From assembly GCA_030386875.1 (NCBI GenBank), contig CM059567.1, forward strand, positions 82,949,130 through 83,013,129: a stretch of 64,000 nt of DNA, written 5' to 3'. The stretch's first letter is position 1, and each line of letters starts with the position of its first letter. The notes under the pieces were generated by a model. It worked only from the letters and a program-made list of their open reading frames with translations, made no database searches and was not told where the DNA came from. Positions 35,001-44,169 of this stretch are shown piece after piece. A program made the translations under genes and the position numbers. This DNA is from Morinoia aosen. Lineage: Eukaryota > Arthropoda > Malacostraca > Amphipoda > Talitridae.

Positions 35001-38000
35001 AGAGATTGCAGGCCTGGAAATGTCCCATTTCACCCGAATGTCGCACAGTAACAAAATTCAGATTAGTAACTCTCACCACGCTAAGTACAAAGATGTGGTT
35101 ATTAGCCCACAACTGCCCATCTGTATTGATAACTGGCAAGTGCTGCGAGGAAGGAATGCATCTGGTCTAAGGACCTACCGATTATGCCTTGAAAATATCC
35201 GGTGTTGACTCGTAAAAGATGTGTTCCCTTGAAACAGTAAAGCATACGTACAATCGGTTCTACCATCCTCCACAACATTTCCCATGACGTGATGATGAAT
35301 ACCTAATACATATGAAGAACACCGGCTTCCCAGCTCGCGCCCAAGTCTCAAATGCGGACATAGCTCACCCTTGACGTTGGTTGAACAGTTACCCACCCTC
35401 ATACTGTGAATTCGGGGTCTGGAAGATGAATCTGTACAAATTTAGAAATAGATGGGGGCAATTCTGATCGCTCTAAAAGCTGGTAACACTGCAATTTATC
35501 AGTTATGTTTGCGTATCTATGAAACCACAATTAATATTTCGAGCTCATGACATGAAAAAAATCATATTTCGTCTTCAGGGATCGCTCCATCATTACAAGC
35601 AGGTCTTACAGAAGGTTTTTCAATTTCTTTCCTTGACAAGAGAAATTGGGTGAGTGGAGAGCCAGCTCAGTAAGTGTGAGAGTTTCCCTCTTCTCCTCGT
35701 CTTTGCCGTTTGCAACTACCCCCAGAGAGCGTGCGGTCTGATAGAAATACTACGTGGGCCAAACTGCGATCAATTCAATGGCTTTCTAGTTCACAGTATG
35801 ATGCTTAGCTGCCCGCTTCACGAAGAAGACGCAACGTCGCAATAAATAACAATACGCATTGGAGCAGTGGAAACATTAAGCTATTCGTGACCTTTGACGC
35901 AAAGACCAAAGCCCAGTCTTTATTGCAAAATCTCTTCAGTATCCCAGGCAAACGGTGTACGATGTTTGTGTTTTGTTTAATCTAGCTAAGATTTCAGAAT
36001 CCCACGCGCCAAGAAAAGAAAAGCTTTCAAGCCACGCTTTCCAGCCAGACTCAAAAGAAGCATCAAGGCCAATTCAACCACGTCATTATTTGGCATTGTT
36101 TAAGAGGCTCATCAGCAATACGACCATTCACAAAATGATCAAAAACCTTTCCACACGAGGTATGAAACATCTCTAAACTTATTAAATGAAGTAAGTCCGT
36201 TTGGAGAGGTCCAAATTAACTTTTGAAATGGTTGAAGACCAATGGATCATCGATCAAATTTTTTTTGGACAAGGCGATTTTACTGTTGATAGGGCTTAGA
36301 ACAAACATAACGATCGTTGAATTACTCCATCGAACCCTAAAATTCATCCAACTATCACCACCAATAAACCAGCTAGCATTATGACCCTATGCAAAGTTTC
36401 GAGTGAGGGGTGATGTCTTTGCCGACTTCTTTTCTGAGAGCGAAAAGGTGAATCCCGTTTCCAACTGCTACCTCTTGCAAACAGGAATTATTTCGTGAAT
36501 GAAGGCCGAGGCTTCAAATCAAAAGTTCCTAATTCAACAGGACTAGGCTCTCTCCGACATGGTGAGCAAAACCGTTGGTGTGCGATTCAAGGAGACACAC
36601 TTTTGACCTTCTAACTCATCTGACCTCAACCCGCTGGATTACTATTTTTGATCGCAAATTGAGACCAGAACGTGAACGGAACCCCATGACAGAGTCGCAA
36701 CCCTTAAAAGGATGTAAAAAACGGCCGTGGAGGCGTTGGAAATGGCAGAAGTCCAGCTTCCAAAAATGTGTCGAAACCGTTATCTAGGCTGAAAATGGTC
36801 AAATCGAAAAAAAAACTTTGTTCCGCTGGTTTGCTTAAAAAACTGTCAAAATTTCCAATTATTAAGTTACTTTTCGGATTTATTAGGATTTAAGCATAAA
36901 ATGGAAAATTGTTCGAAGTTATCTGAAGACCCTGTACATATGCCTCCGTATACCTCACTTCTTCATCCATCTTTTAAGAGAGAGGGATTCCATGTCATCG
37001 AGTTACTATTGTACTTCTATGCCTTTGTACGTTTAATCATTTAAAATTTCATTTGTGTCACAGAGCTTATATACATGATTAATTTAGCAGTTAAATATTC
37101 TGGATTGGGAGAGGTTTCCCGTTCACTTTCAAATTCGTCTCAGCAGTTCATAACACATTTGTTCCCATCGACGTACGATGGGATTGACTTGGACGGGTAC
37201 CCTCGGGCCAATGCTTTCATTTTGGGAGGGGCAGCTGTCGAGTTAACTCACAGTGAATTTCTTTTATTGATCGTCACATTGGTGATGGTTCAAGAGGCAA
37301 TGAGGATTTGTAAAGGTTAACCTGAGTATTTTGGGCTCAAGCGCTGTAGTAAAATTCTTCATAAACGTTTCAAGAATGAGAAAACCAACCTCACCATGAC
37401 TACACTTAACAAAAAATTTCTTTTTTAAGGTAGAAAGAGATAATGAAGGTGAAAAGAAAAGAGAGACGAAAATCATGATAATAAGAAAAAAATTAGGATG
37501 AGAATTTGCACGACTACATAATTGCCAGGAAAATGCTGCTTTACTGAAGAACTGGCAAAATTACCAATCATCCTACACGGTTATGAGCCACTCTCCCATA
37601 TCACTCATTAAATTAATTATATAGGATCAACGTGCTCTACCTCATGTATGACTGTGGCGGTGTATACTTAATCGTTCATTGAAATGATTCGTAAGAGAGC
37701 GTGATTCATGTCGCTCAAAAATGACGTGTAACATCTGTTGTTGCAAAGATGAGATCACGACCTCGCAATCAGCACGTCTGGTAACAGCTGTAAAATAATA
37801 GCAACAAAGGAGCAGTAACAAGAAGAGGTACCACTCCCCTAACTTAATGATTCAGTAATAAGAACTGCAAAACTAATTTTCGCCAGTTTTTCGTAATTCC
37901 CCATGTTTCTCGTAATGATGTTATGCTTGAAGGCTAAGGTTACAAAGCTCAGATACCTTAGTTTACCGTAATTTTTGCGAGAAATTCGAAGAAATTCATA

Positions 38001-38456
38001 AAATGTATTTAATTACCCTTCTCATACAGACTATGGGCTAAAGCATTTACGGATGTTTACACATTTTTTTGTGCTACCACCTTTCTCCGTTGATGGTTTA
38101 TTTGGTACCTTAGAACGGGCAAAGCACTCACCGTCAGCTCGATGGCGCACTTTACAAGCTGAGTGCTGCAAGCTCGTGTTCCATGCGAAGCGCTCAGCGG
38201 CTCTGAGACCCCAAAGAAAGCAGTTGCCTCCGCCGCCCACCTTGGGAACAAAGCAGGCGGCAAAGACCCAGTCCAGCGGCGCCGCACGGTTGAGGCAGTG
38301 GGTGTCCGAGCGGGTGACGAAGGCTGCTCTCTCAGCGCCTGTTCTGTCCAACTGTCCAGGATCAGCCGATATCGGCCTCCATTCCTTGAAGCGACCATCG
38401 CACGGCCAGATGAGGAGCAGGCACACGCTCAAGGCGGCCGTAAGTGACATGGCCAT
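13848..38456 (-). CDS. Secreted C-type lectin-domain protein, complete, five exons
   Basis: Minus-strand exons 38456-38132, 30466-30356, 26344-26258, 22033-21815 and 14086-13848 join without frame breaks into about 326 residues. All four introns are phase 1. It opens with a signal peptide ([18 protein letters not shown]). A cysteine-rich N-terminal part follows, including a VWC-like patch [19 protein letters not shown]. It ends with a C-type lectin-like domain: [18 protein letters not shown], then [17 protein letters not shown] and NDNCAEMH to a terminal cysteine pair. WxW and NDNC are conserved, but there is no EPN or QPD triplet, so sugar specificity is not predictable. N-glycosylation sequons are NTS and NSS. 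Introns reach about 8 kb and are full of transposons. Likely an extracellular recognition or immune-type lectin (inference). Confidence 0.88.
14200..15240 (-). mobile_element. Penelope-like retroelement, minus-strand 3' copy
   Basis: Minus-strand frames read [20 protein letters not shown] near 15190, [18 protein letters not shown] near 15010, and the endonuclease tail [18 protein letters not shown] then [17 protein letters not shown] near 14500. These match the degenerate plus-strand element at 15420-17575 in inverted orientation. Frameshifts separate the parts. It carries a 3' hammerhead-like motif at 14285-14310 and lies in the last intron of the lectin gene. Confidence 0.85.
14285..14310 (-). 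ncRNA. Hammerhead-like motif, Penelope 3' end
   Basis: The minus strand reads AATGATGAGCCTGGTGCTCG then AAACG. TGATGA and GAAAC keep the two halves of a hammerhead core around a short GAGC/GCTC stem; the leading C of CUGAUGA is A. Its counterpart in the inverted copy is at 17461-17490. Confidence 0.45.
15420..17575 (+). mobile_element. Penelope-like retroelement, longest copy, degenerate
   Basis: Fragments in order: [19 protein letters not shown] (15640), FRPLNSIFAT-like RT fingers (15960), [20 protein letters not shown] (16120), [12 protein letters not shown] with the catalytic YIDD (16440), NIRFRV (16530), the endonuclease start DKLPSSTRR and [17 protein letters not shown] (17040-17120), and the C-terminus to about 17375. 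Stops and frameshifts occur throughout, so this is a dead copy. The GIY-YIG part and 3' UTR are repeated inverted at 14200-15240. The apparent 5' end abuts the inverted copy near 15240-15420. Confidence 0.88.
17461..17490 (+). ncRNA. Hammerhead-like motif, Penelope 3' end
   Basis: TGATGGTGAGCATGGTGCTC then GAAACG: a GAGC/GCTC stem between TGATG and GAAAC. It is about 90 bases past the endonuclease coding remnant and mirrors 14285-14310. Confidence 0.45.
17634..17790 (+). repeat. GAA/GAAA-rich low-complexity tract
   Basis: About 150 bases of near-pure purine made of GAAGAA and GAAAAA runs. It abuts the hAT remnant and may be an expanded acidic/lysine-rich part of the transposase frame or a simple repeat. 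Confidence 0.9.
17830..18883 (+). pseudogene. hAT-family transposase remnant
   Basis: A long degenerate frame reads [20 protein letters not shown] (18080), [22 protein letters not shown] (18175, split here by quotation limits), and [20 protein letters not shown] (18730), followed after a frameshift by [19 protein letters not shown]-x-TRWNS near the middle and the VERLFS dimerisation motif with R-x-RLSD at the end are diagnostic of hAT transposases of the zinc-finger BED type. Internal stops and frame changes make it non-functional. The N-terminal zinc finger was not found. Confidence 0.85.
19030..19270. repeat. Degenerate short repeats of TATTTAAATAC
   Basis: The motif GTATTTAGTATT / TATTTAAATAC recurs about eight times with drift in 240 bases just after the hAT remnant. 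It may be the subterminal repeat region of that element. Confidence 0.6.
20023..20810. mobile_element. TTAA-flanked non-autonomous element, copy 1
   Basis: The left end CCCTTTGCTTACCGACGGG and the reverse complement of the right end CCCTTTCCTTCCCAACG form an imperfect terminal inverted repeat. The right flank is TTAA and the left flank TCAA, one change from TTAA. CCCTTT-type ends with TTAA duplication are typical of piggyBac-like transposons. No transposase frame is present. A second copy is at 32018-32542; both contain GATGGCTAGTGCTTCCAGTT near the left end. Confidence 0.6.
20830..21814. other. Lectin intron sequence, nothing recognised
   Basis: No exon or element was identified on either strand between the TTAA element and the lectin exon. 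Confidence 0.4.
21815..22033 (-). CDS. Lectin exon 4: C-type lectin domain, first half
   Basis: Acceptor attgattcag precedes 22033 and donor gtgagt follows 21815; 72 codons plus split bases. It encodes [39 protein letters not shown] and [13 protein letters not shown]. This is the A-x-x-C helix region that opens a C-type lectin domain. It is phase 1 on both sides. Confidence 0.92.
22034..22690. other. Lectin intron, AT-rich, nothing recognised
   Basis: No coding or repeat signal could be supported in this interval. Confidence 0.4.
22700..23700 (+). pseudogene. Tc1-like transposase remnant
   Basis: In order: helix-turn-helix remnant [12 protein letters not shown] (22709), an [19 protein letters not shown] basic linker, [12 protein letters not shown] and [16 protein letters not shown] (22880-23010), [17 protein letters not shown] with the first catalytic Asp (23110), [12 protein letters not shown] with the second (23370), and [12 protein letters not shown] carrying the Glu (23460). 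This is the order of a Tc1-type transposase, with stops and frameshifts throughout. It lies immediately upstream of the mariner copy. Confidence 0.88.
23751..24680 (+). mobile_element. Mariner element, rearranged, with inverted 3' end replacing its 5' end
   Basis: An open frame from about 24017 to 24640 encodes the mariner catalytic core: [24 protein letters not shown] and [19 protein letters not shown]. The second and third aspartates are separated by 34 residues (DD34D). The N-terminal DNA-binding half is absent. In its place, 23760-24010 is an inverted copy of the element's own 3' 260 bases (24420-24690). Both outer ends read CGAGGC then TATAA-x-GTATCCGAC inward. The open frame starting at 23912 is misleading: its first 34 or so codons are antisense of the 3' end. 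Confidence 0.88.
24713..26040 (+). mobile_element. Tc1/IS630-type transposon with DUF4817 helix-turn-helix, degenerate
   Basis: The 5' end CAGGGTGTTTCAAAAAAAGA is typical of this group. Coding remnants in order: [20 protein letters not shown] (24980), [19 protein letters not shown] (25120), [12 protein letters not shown] and [17 protein letters not shown] (25330-25430), [11 protein letters not shown] (25655) and [18 protein letters not shown] (25760). Aspartates of the DDE/D triad remain, but stops occur at several sites. The 3' terminal repeat was not found. It directly follows the mariner copy. Confidence 0.85.
26258..26344 (-). CDS. Lectin exon 3: VWC-like cysteine patch
   Basis: Acceptor tttgtttcag precedes 26344 and donor gtaata follows 26258; 87 bases, phase 1 on both sides. 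It encodes [20 protein letters not shown] then TNIGVTYG. The C-x-C...G-D...C-x-x-C spacing resembles von Willebrand C or chordin-type modules, but the exon is too short to hold a whole one. Confidence 0.8.
26345..28142. other. Lectin intron, nothing recognised
   Basis: A 147-codon plus-strand open frame at 27477-27920 has no recognisable motif, splice context or biased codon use and is not called. Nothing else was identified. Confidence 0.4.
28143..28248. repeat. Near-perfect 47-bp-stem hairpin
   Basis: Arms 28143-28189 and 28202-28248 are reverse complements with three differences, around a 12-base loop TCACAAATGAGG. The loop-proximal segment CACAAATGAGGTGC is repeated once more just downstream (28262-28275). 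It could be a tiny inverted-repeat transposon or a small-RNA precursor. It lies in the second intron of the lectin gene. Confidence 0.9.
28280..30355. other. Lectin intron, nothing recognised
   Basis: No exon, RNA gene or identifiable element was found on either strand. Confidence 0.4.
30356..30466 (-). CDS. Lectin exon 2
   Basis: Acceptor tgtgtgtag precedes 30466. The donor GTAAGG after 30356 gives phase 1, matching the next exon. It encodes [20 protein letters not shown] then [17 protein letters not shown] later donor at 30321 (GTTGCT) would give phase 2 and break the frame, so GTAAGG is preferred. Confidence 0.82.
30467..31730. other. Lectin intron, nothing recognised
   Basis: Short open frames only, without motif or splice support. 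Confidence 0.4.
31735..32010. repeat. CCTAA-type interspersed tract
   Basis: Irregular runs of CCTAAC, CCTATCC and CTTATCCTAAC, similar to but not identical with the arthropod telomere unit TTAGG. Further short tracts lie at 32580-32700, 34025-34060, 58085-58130 and 58405-58460. Confidence 0.8.
32018..32542. mobile_element. TTAA-flanked non-autonomous element, copy 2
   Basis: Same orientation as 20023-20810; shares GATGGCTAGTGCTTCCAGTT and a similar order of AT-rich blocks. TTAA flanks both ends (32014-32017 and 32543-32546). The terminal repeats are more decayed than in copy 1, and it is about 260 bases shorter. Confidence 0.6.
32757..32872 (+). repeat. Direct repeat, left copy, flanking Penelope insertion
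   Basis: Shares TCAAACGTAT, TAACACTCAGGAATTCGGTA and TCGGATGAGAGCGTTAC with 34061-34177. Both copies are preceded by CCTAA-type tracts. Between them lie AT-rich DNA and the Penelope tail. Confidence 0.85.
32876..33237. repeat. AAAAT-rich low-complexity DNA
   Basis: Almost entirely A and T on the plus strand, in AAAATAAA-type units; it flanks the Penelope-like insert. A similar tract follows at 33885-34020. Long open frames here are composition artefacts. Confidence 0.9.
33264..33288 (-). ncRNA. Hammerhead-like motif, Penelope arm 1
   Basis: The minus strand reads CTGATGATGGGTATTTGCCC then GAAAC: the complete CUGAUGA and GAAAC core elements around a GGG/CCC stem. Exact mirror of 33775-33799. 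Confidence 0.6.
33775..33799 (+). ncRNA. Hammerhead-like motif, Penelope arm 2
   Basis: CTGATGATGGGTATTTGCCC then GAAAC, with GTA following 10 bases later as a possible cleavage triplet. Stem I pairing is not obvious, so this may be a minimal or dimer-dependent form. Hammerhead motifs in Penelope-like elements are established knowledge; activity here is inference. Confidence 0.6.
34061..34177 (+). repeat. Direct repeat, right copy
   Basis: Second copy of 32757-32872, with slightly different spacing (TACACGAG versus TACCACGAG). It marks a tandem duplication into which, or beside which, the AT-rich DNA and Penelope tail were placed. Confidence 0.85.
34180..35850. other. Lectin intron, nothing recognised
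   Basis: No motif, exon or clear repeat was identified. Confidence 0.4.
35850..36800 (+). pseudogene. Decayed DDE (mariner/pogo-like) transposase
   Basis: A broken frame begins with a helix-turn-helix-like part ([20 protein letters not shown], then [14 protein letters not shown] at about 36110). It passes a first-Asp region ([16 protein letters not shown], 36235), has KFLIQQD at about 36530, and ends with [14 protein letters not shown] (36610). The last motif is the usual S-P-D-L-N-P-L-D-Y of this transposase group. Stops and frameshifts are frequent. Confidence 0.7.
37020..37316 (+). pseudogene. Possible GH18 chitinase-like exon fragment
   Basis: An open frame reads [20 protein letters not shown], then [14 protein letters not shown] and [18 protein letters not shown]. 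The layout matches the GH18 segment in which F-x-x-S-x-x-x-F-L precedes DGxDxDWEYP and a GG...F-x-x-LL-x-EL block. Here WE of the catalytic DWEYP is replaced by G, removing the catalytic glutamate. The frame ends AAAG|gttaac, a possible donor. It is alone, antisense within a lectin intron, so it is a relic or a chance match. Confidence 0.35.
37320..38131. other. Lectin first intron, nothing recognised
   Basis: No coding or repeat signal was supported in this interval. Confidence 0.4.
38132..38456 (-). CDS. Lectin exon 1: signal peptide and Cys-rich N-terminus
   Basis: ATG at 38454-38456 opens a 108-codon exon ending at donor gtgagt (after 38132), phase 1. [18 protein letters not shown] is a clear signal peptide; the second Met two codons on could also start it. 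The mature part has cysteines in [29 protein letters not shown] and SACKVRH, a spacing that recalls PAN/apple-like folds but is not diagnostic. NTS is a sequon. The exon is strongly GC-rich. Confidence 0.87.
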
Positions 38457-38825
38457 CGAATTGCACGAGGTTTTTAAAATGCAATAGGAGCTAGTAGTGA
38501 ACAATTGTACGTACTGCATTCGAAAAAATAAAGATTACAAGCTTGTACATGAAAAATTTGAAATGATAAAATCATTCATCAAACTTGTATGAAACAAGTT
38601 GACGTGGATTGTCAGTCATCGAACTCGATCGTAAATGGTTTTGGGAAAGTAAGAGGCATTAACCGTTCAAAATGCGTGGGAAAAACTATTTCACCAAGCA
38701 TATAAATCACATCATCATCAACAAATCACACTATCAATTGTAAAATACATGAAAAAAAAATGGTTGCAATATTTTTCTATGGTATATGGTATATACCAAG
38801 CCGTTTTTCTCTTTTTAGTAGAGAG

Positions 38826-39085
38826 TAGCTGAGTATCATTGACATGATACTTTACAGGGGATGTACATGATAGGGATTCCCCAGGCCCCTAGTCACGCCC
38901 GAGCTTTAAGGCCTTATTTTCCTCTCGCTTAGTGCCCAGGTAACATTCCTTGAGGACAGTGACCACACAACAGGCAACGACCCTAATTTGCCGCGTCAGC
39001 GTTTTTCACGCCAATTGCTGCGCACAGGGCTCGAACCCGTGCAGGAAGCACAGAACGCAAGCGCTCTGTACACTCGGCCACTGCA
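38826..39085 (-). repeat. tRNA-derived SINE, Leu/Ser-like head
   Basis: The minus strand begins with an A-box-like AGTGGCCGAGTGTAC (39082-39068). It then has a B-box GGGTTCGAGCCC (39039-39028) at tRNA-like spacing with a long variable region, as in Leu or Ser tRNA. A non-tRNA body follows to about 38830. It differs from the other SINE family in this window. The acceptor stem does not pair well enough for a functional tRNA. Confidence 0.6.
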
Positions 39086-39599
39086 AAGATTATATTTTTC
39101 TAATATTAAGAAAAATTTTAAGCAAAGCCAATGAAGAGAAGCTGACTAGAAGTGTGCAAAAGCTGTGCCATGATGCGGTCCCTAACGATAGGCCTTTCTT
39201 GTGTGCCTTTGTCCCTCAGATGACCTCAGCAAACATCCCCCTTCCGTCCTCTCCGCACACCCTCTCGTCTGACCGCTCAGAGCATGGAAAACCGTGAACT
39301 AACTCGCTCAAAACGTTCAAAGAAATTATTTTTATTCCTCACCCTTAAAATATTGATAATGAAACCCTCCCCCCCAACCACTCTGTGATGTTCTTTGATC
39401 TTCCCCTTTACGAGCCGAGTAAATCTGTTCCATTCCTAATCAATTGGTTACTTTGATGCTCAAAACTCATGAGTTTTGAAAGTGAGTTCAAGAATGAGCA
39501 AGAAAAATTAAAGTCAGCCACTTACTTTCCTACAGACTTCGAGATTTTGAAGTAAACTATTCAAAAAATGACCAATGCGTGAGAAGTTGCAAAACATTT

Positions 39600-39740
39600 G
39601 CATTCATCTGGACAAGAAAAGAAAAAAAGAAAAAAAACACTTTATTTCCTATATAGATGATACAAAAGACTCATCTTCGGTTTTTAAAATATCTCAAAGT
39701 AAGAGTTCTTATATGCTACACGCACACGAGTATCTTAATA
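39600..39740 (+). repeat. Dispersed repeat, copy A
   Basis: Matches 63575-63700: an A/G-rich lead, TTTATTTCC or TTTATTTTC, AGATGATACAAAAGACTCAT, then GGTTTTTAAAATATCT. Probably the 3' tail of a retroelement. Function unknown. Confidence 0.6.
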
Positions 39741-39744
39741 CCAT

Positions 39745-42700
39745 GTCACTAGTCAAAATAAATGATTGAGGGCAATGTATTCCTAACGTTGCTTAATCTA
39801 GATTTGATTATATATGTAACTGCAATAATAAAAGAGAACACAGATTCAGTAACGATGCATTGTTGAAAACACTAGTTTTAGTGGGCACTTACATTAAAAT
39901 ACGAGCACAAGGACTTGTGATGTAACGAATTTGTTGAAAGTAAAACGGGTGCATTATATAATCCAGCATCTAACGCAGCGAGGTTGACATTCATAACGAT
40001 ATTTTCTCTCCCACGGAAAACTAATATTCATATCACGGGACTCGAAAATAATGTCTTTTAACACCCCACGAATTTATGATATTTCCATGCTAATTATAGT
40101 GGCATAAAACAGTCTACCTGAGTCAGAAACATAAAAACGAATGTTCTACAACGGCTATCAAGACATGTGCAACATAGTTGGAGTAATACGTGAAATAAAA
40201 ACCTAGATAGGGTTGTCATACTACACTCAAGAGCGTGAGGAACGATACGATGATTTGGACCACAAAAGCCTGACAAGGACATTTTAGCCCGAATCTATGA
40301 ATTTCTTCATTTTGTTTACAGGATTATTATTTGGCTCTTAAAGGTGTTTGGATTGTGAAAAGTACGTAAATTACGAAAGTGGCTGGTTGCCAGAATATTA
40401 GCTTGACGGAAGATCTGGCCTCTTTGAAATAAAAGTGCTCAGTACTAAGTTTTTAAAACGAAATGTATGTTTCAGTAAAACTCCTTACAATTCAAAGTGG
40501 CTGCTATTGTTTTTTGTTGAGATTGTCTTGAGAACGATATATCACCCTGGAGGCCTAATTTATCTTCTTCTAATGAATCTCCCTTCTTTCCTTGCTGTCC
40601 CTGCCTGAGCCCCTTTCTGCCACTGTTTCCATCATTTTTCTTTATTACCTCTTAAAGGGGCACAGTAACACACCGATTGTGGAATCTGACGTGAGTGGAG
40701 CTCACTATTTCATTAATCTGAATTTGATGTTCTGACATTCTTCGTATTGTTACGACTCCTCCGCGTCATGTTGTTTAGTAAGTTTTGTGATTTCCTTGTG
40801 ATCGCTGTATCACCTTTGACCCTAAACTTACCGCCGCTGGCGTACCTGCAGCCGCGGACCCAAGAGGGCTCTCAGCGTCGCACATCTATGATGCTCCCAG
40901 GGAGGTTTTGTTCGGACTTAGTCGCGACTTCGGGAATTGCTAAGGCTACTATGGGTTGTGCTTTGATCGTTGGACGCTTGGTTATATTCGAATAGAATTT
41001 ATATTGTTATATCCTCTTTCAGGAGCTTGATTATTCAAAAATTATTTTACTATTCCATGATGCTGATACGTCTATTCCAGGGATGCAGTTTCCCACTCCA
41101 TAAGATCTCGAACAGGTTCACTTGCTGCAGCTGTTGCTGCTTGGACTAAACTTCGCGGAGCTGGCCTTTAAGAACCCGCCTGTCGACGTTTCGCGCTAAA
41201 CATGAAACGAATACTGTGAGTTCCACGATGATTTGCTAATTTGCTATAAGCGATGTACGAATGAAAAACGGAGACATCAATGTCGTTCTTAAAACGTATA
41301 ATCAAAAAATCCTGATAACATGTACTCGTGATAGGATTGACCTGAAGGAAAATCAGGATTTGTGCGCGTGTTTCACGTTCTTTTGAGATCTAATATTTTT
41401 GTATCTGCGCTCAACTTCTAGTCCTTAGGGTCCAATAAACAGCTCAAATGCACTCATTTATTGAACTATTGAACACTTAGCTTTACCTTAAGGTGTAAAT
41501 ATTGGAAAGAATGGCGGAAGTGGTTATAAGGCTCATCAAAGTTACGTCGTTAGCGGGAGAAATAGAGAGAGCGAGGGGGGAAAAACTTAGGCAATATCCA
41601 CTCGCAACCTCGAACAAAACAGAGGGAACATTAGTAACACGAGGGGGACTAATACAAAAAAACACAAGACATAGGACTGCAGGTAACCTAAAGATAATAA
41701 CGAAGGTACTACACATCTGCACAACACATCGGTTCCAAACCTATGAACAGCTTACACGCACCTCCGGGGGGCGTTCCGATGTAGCGCAGCGGGATCAGAC
41801 CGGAATGGATTTCTACGCACTAGGATTAAAGTTCAATTGTATTTTTTATTAATCTAGATAGTCGAATTTGAAGATTACTGCCCATTATACCTTGATACCA
41901 TGCTAAATGGTACTTTCTTCCATCTTCTCTTGTGAACGTTTTTGTTATGGTAATGGAGGCCTAAACTAATTTATCTAATTCGATTTAATCCTTATAAAAG
42001 AGTTGTCTCTGACTGGGTATCAGTTAAATCGCGTTGTGACGCCACCTAGGGCAGTGCAAATAGTATATCCAACAGAGGAAAACAGCTGCTACTCTATAAT
42101 TACAAATCGCACATCTAATTTTACCATAAACCAGATCATCTCCTTCGCCAGCAATTTTTCCTGTTATTATACTGTCAGCTATCAACTCCGTCATAGTTAC
42201 ATCGTCATCAATAAACTCCAGATCACTGTTCAGAGCAAGCTCCAGAGCACTGTACCTGCACTAACGAATGGCAATAAGTACTGCTGCTAGTTTCAAAACG
42301 AGACGATTCGAGATTTTTTATGATAGCTTTTTGCTTCATTCACAGCGGGCGCTTCAATGACTATAGGGGCATATCAATGATACCAGTAGAAGACATTAGA
42401 AATACATCATTTCAGACCACTGTTAGCTTTAAGTCGAAAAAATGATACTTCTGAGATATTGATACCGGGAATAATTTTAAAGTCTAGAAATTTTCATTTA
42501 CGCAAGAAGTAGATAGATTACGCTAAACTTCGTATACGAGAGGCATTGAGCTCTCGATTGTTCTACTTTCTGATCTCCACGAGAGAATACAGAAGCGTCC
42601 CTCAAATCCGGCCTTTTATGGTGACAGTCTCCCACTGAAGCTTGAAGCATTTATCATTTTGCTGCACGCTCGCTAAATTATTTTACAACACATAGTATCA

Positions 42701-43430
42701 TTCAGATAAATGGTATTAATAACCCATCTCTCCGTGACGAAGAATTCCAGTCGAGAATTAATGTTCTATGCTAGGAGACACACGGGGCGCTCATTTATTG
42801 GATACGAAAGATCGTATTATGTACATTAGCTCACTGATGTGCGAGAATTGTTCTTAATAATTTTCAAACATTTATGTCAGAGCAGTAGCAATTGGCATTA
42901 GATTTAAGCCTTTTTATCTCTCCCACTATCACATCATTTTAGAGAAAAAAAGAGCGTATTTCAATAAGAAAAAATGTTTCGCTATGTTCAGCGAGCATGA
43001 ATTTTTAACGAAGCATCTTTAATATACTGCAACCAATAAGTTTGACTTGTGATAGATATCAATTATTTGAAATGAAATAAAAGCGTGTGAATATAAATTT
43101 CGGTTTTGTTTCACATAAAGTGAGAACACTCAACTCTCACACGTAGAAAATGAGATAACCTGATGGCGGGGCTGGAACGAAAACCCAATGAATACGACAT
43201 GAGCTATTCATGCATTTAAATTCAAGTTTGGCAACTCACCTTCTGAATAACTCGCGACCTCAAGTTCAGTGTTTGAATATTTCATCACCTGACATTTCTG
43301 TTCTAGCCTTAATGAACGTCATGTAAATGCATGTACGAAATCAGAACTCATTTTGTGATAACCGATAAAAATCCATCAACCCACACTCCACCAGTACACA
43401 GTTTCGGCATGTGAGCCGGGTACCAACAGA
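39745..43430. other. Intergenic, nothing recognised
   Basis: No gene, RNA or known element was found. A 116-codon open frame at 41502-41852 lacks motifs and is not called. A GC-rich patch near 40830-41000 was not identified. Confidence 0.35.
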
Positions 43431-43439
43431 GGTCACCGA

Positions 43440-43805
43440 AATAATGTGGTTTTTTTAGATGGATTTTTTCGATGCGTGAACATTCCTCAAATTACTCAAG
43501 ATATATCAAGTAAATAAAATGGTTCATTTGAATTTTCTTTTTCTTATTCTATTAATTTTAGCACGAAAATTTTAAAAATTGTGTTCGAAACTATTCGCGC
43601 GCAAAGACGAAAAAAATTGCCCTTAATCTCAGTATAACTGTGCTTAAATTGTTCATGATATCAAAAACTTTTTATACAAGATTAAAGGAAATAATTTTTC
43701 TATTAAAATGAGACCAAATAGAAACCTCTCTGTTTAATAGTTACTGAATAAAGGCGAATAAAAACAAGACATTTTTGTGGAGCACCCTGTATATTTCAAT
43801 ACGTT
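43440..43805. mobile_element. Possible relic of IS630/Tc1-type element end
   Basis: The segment ends in GGAGCACCCTGTATATTTC, the outward CACCCTGTATA end common to many IS630/Tc1-type insertions. The matching left end and coding sequence were not found. Confidence 0.3.
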
Positions 43806-44169
43806 AGGCATACTGCAAATGTTTAGACCAGACTATTAACGTGATACACTCTTATATTCGCTCTTATTATTCATTCTTCCTTTAATTATAATCTCTGAGT
43901 GTTTATTTTTCGAGCAGGGACATAATTGTCTTCGTTAATGTTACATTATGGGGGAAGACCCAGGGATTTTTGGGCCCAATTGGCCATTTTTGTTTCTTTC
44001 TTGAAAAAGGATCCTTAGGTGGTGGGCTATTGTGCCCTAGAATTTTATGGGGCTACGGGCACTAGATCCCCTTCCCCCCAAGGGTGTGTAAGGGGACCCC
44101 AAATCATGAAATTTTGACCCCATTGAAAAAGAAAACTAAATAGAAAATGAAAAATCTGGTTTTATTTTA

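Noticed and set aside
38053-38487. 144-codon plus-strand open frame
   Set aside because: It lies exactly opposite the GC-rich first exon of the secreted lectin, which has a signal peptide and proper splice donor.
39028-39085. Functional tRNA gene on the minus strand
   Set aside because: A and B boxes are present, but the acceptor arms do not pair and a SINE-like body follows.
41502-41852. 116-codon plus-strand open frame and a tRNA-like patch near 41770
   Set aside because: No protein motif was recognised, and the patch lacks a paired acceptor stem and a B box.
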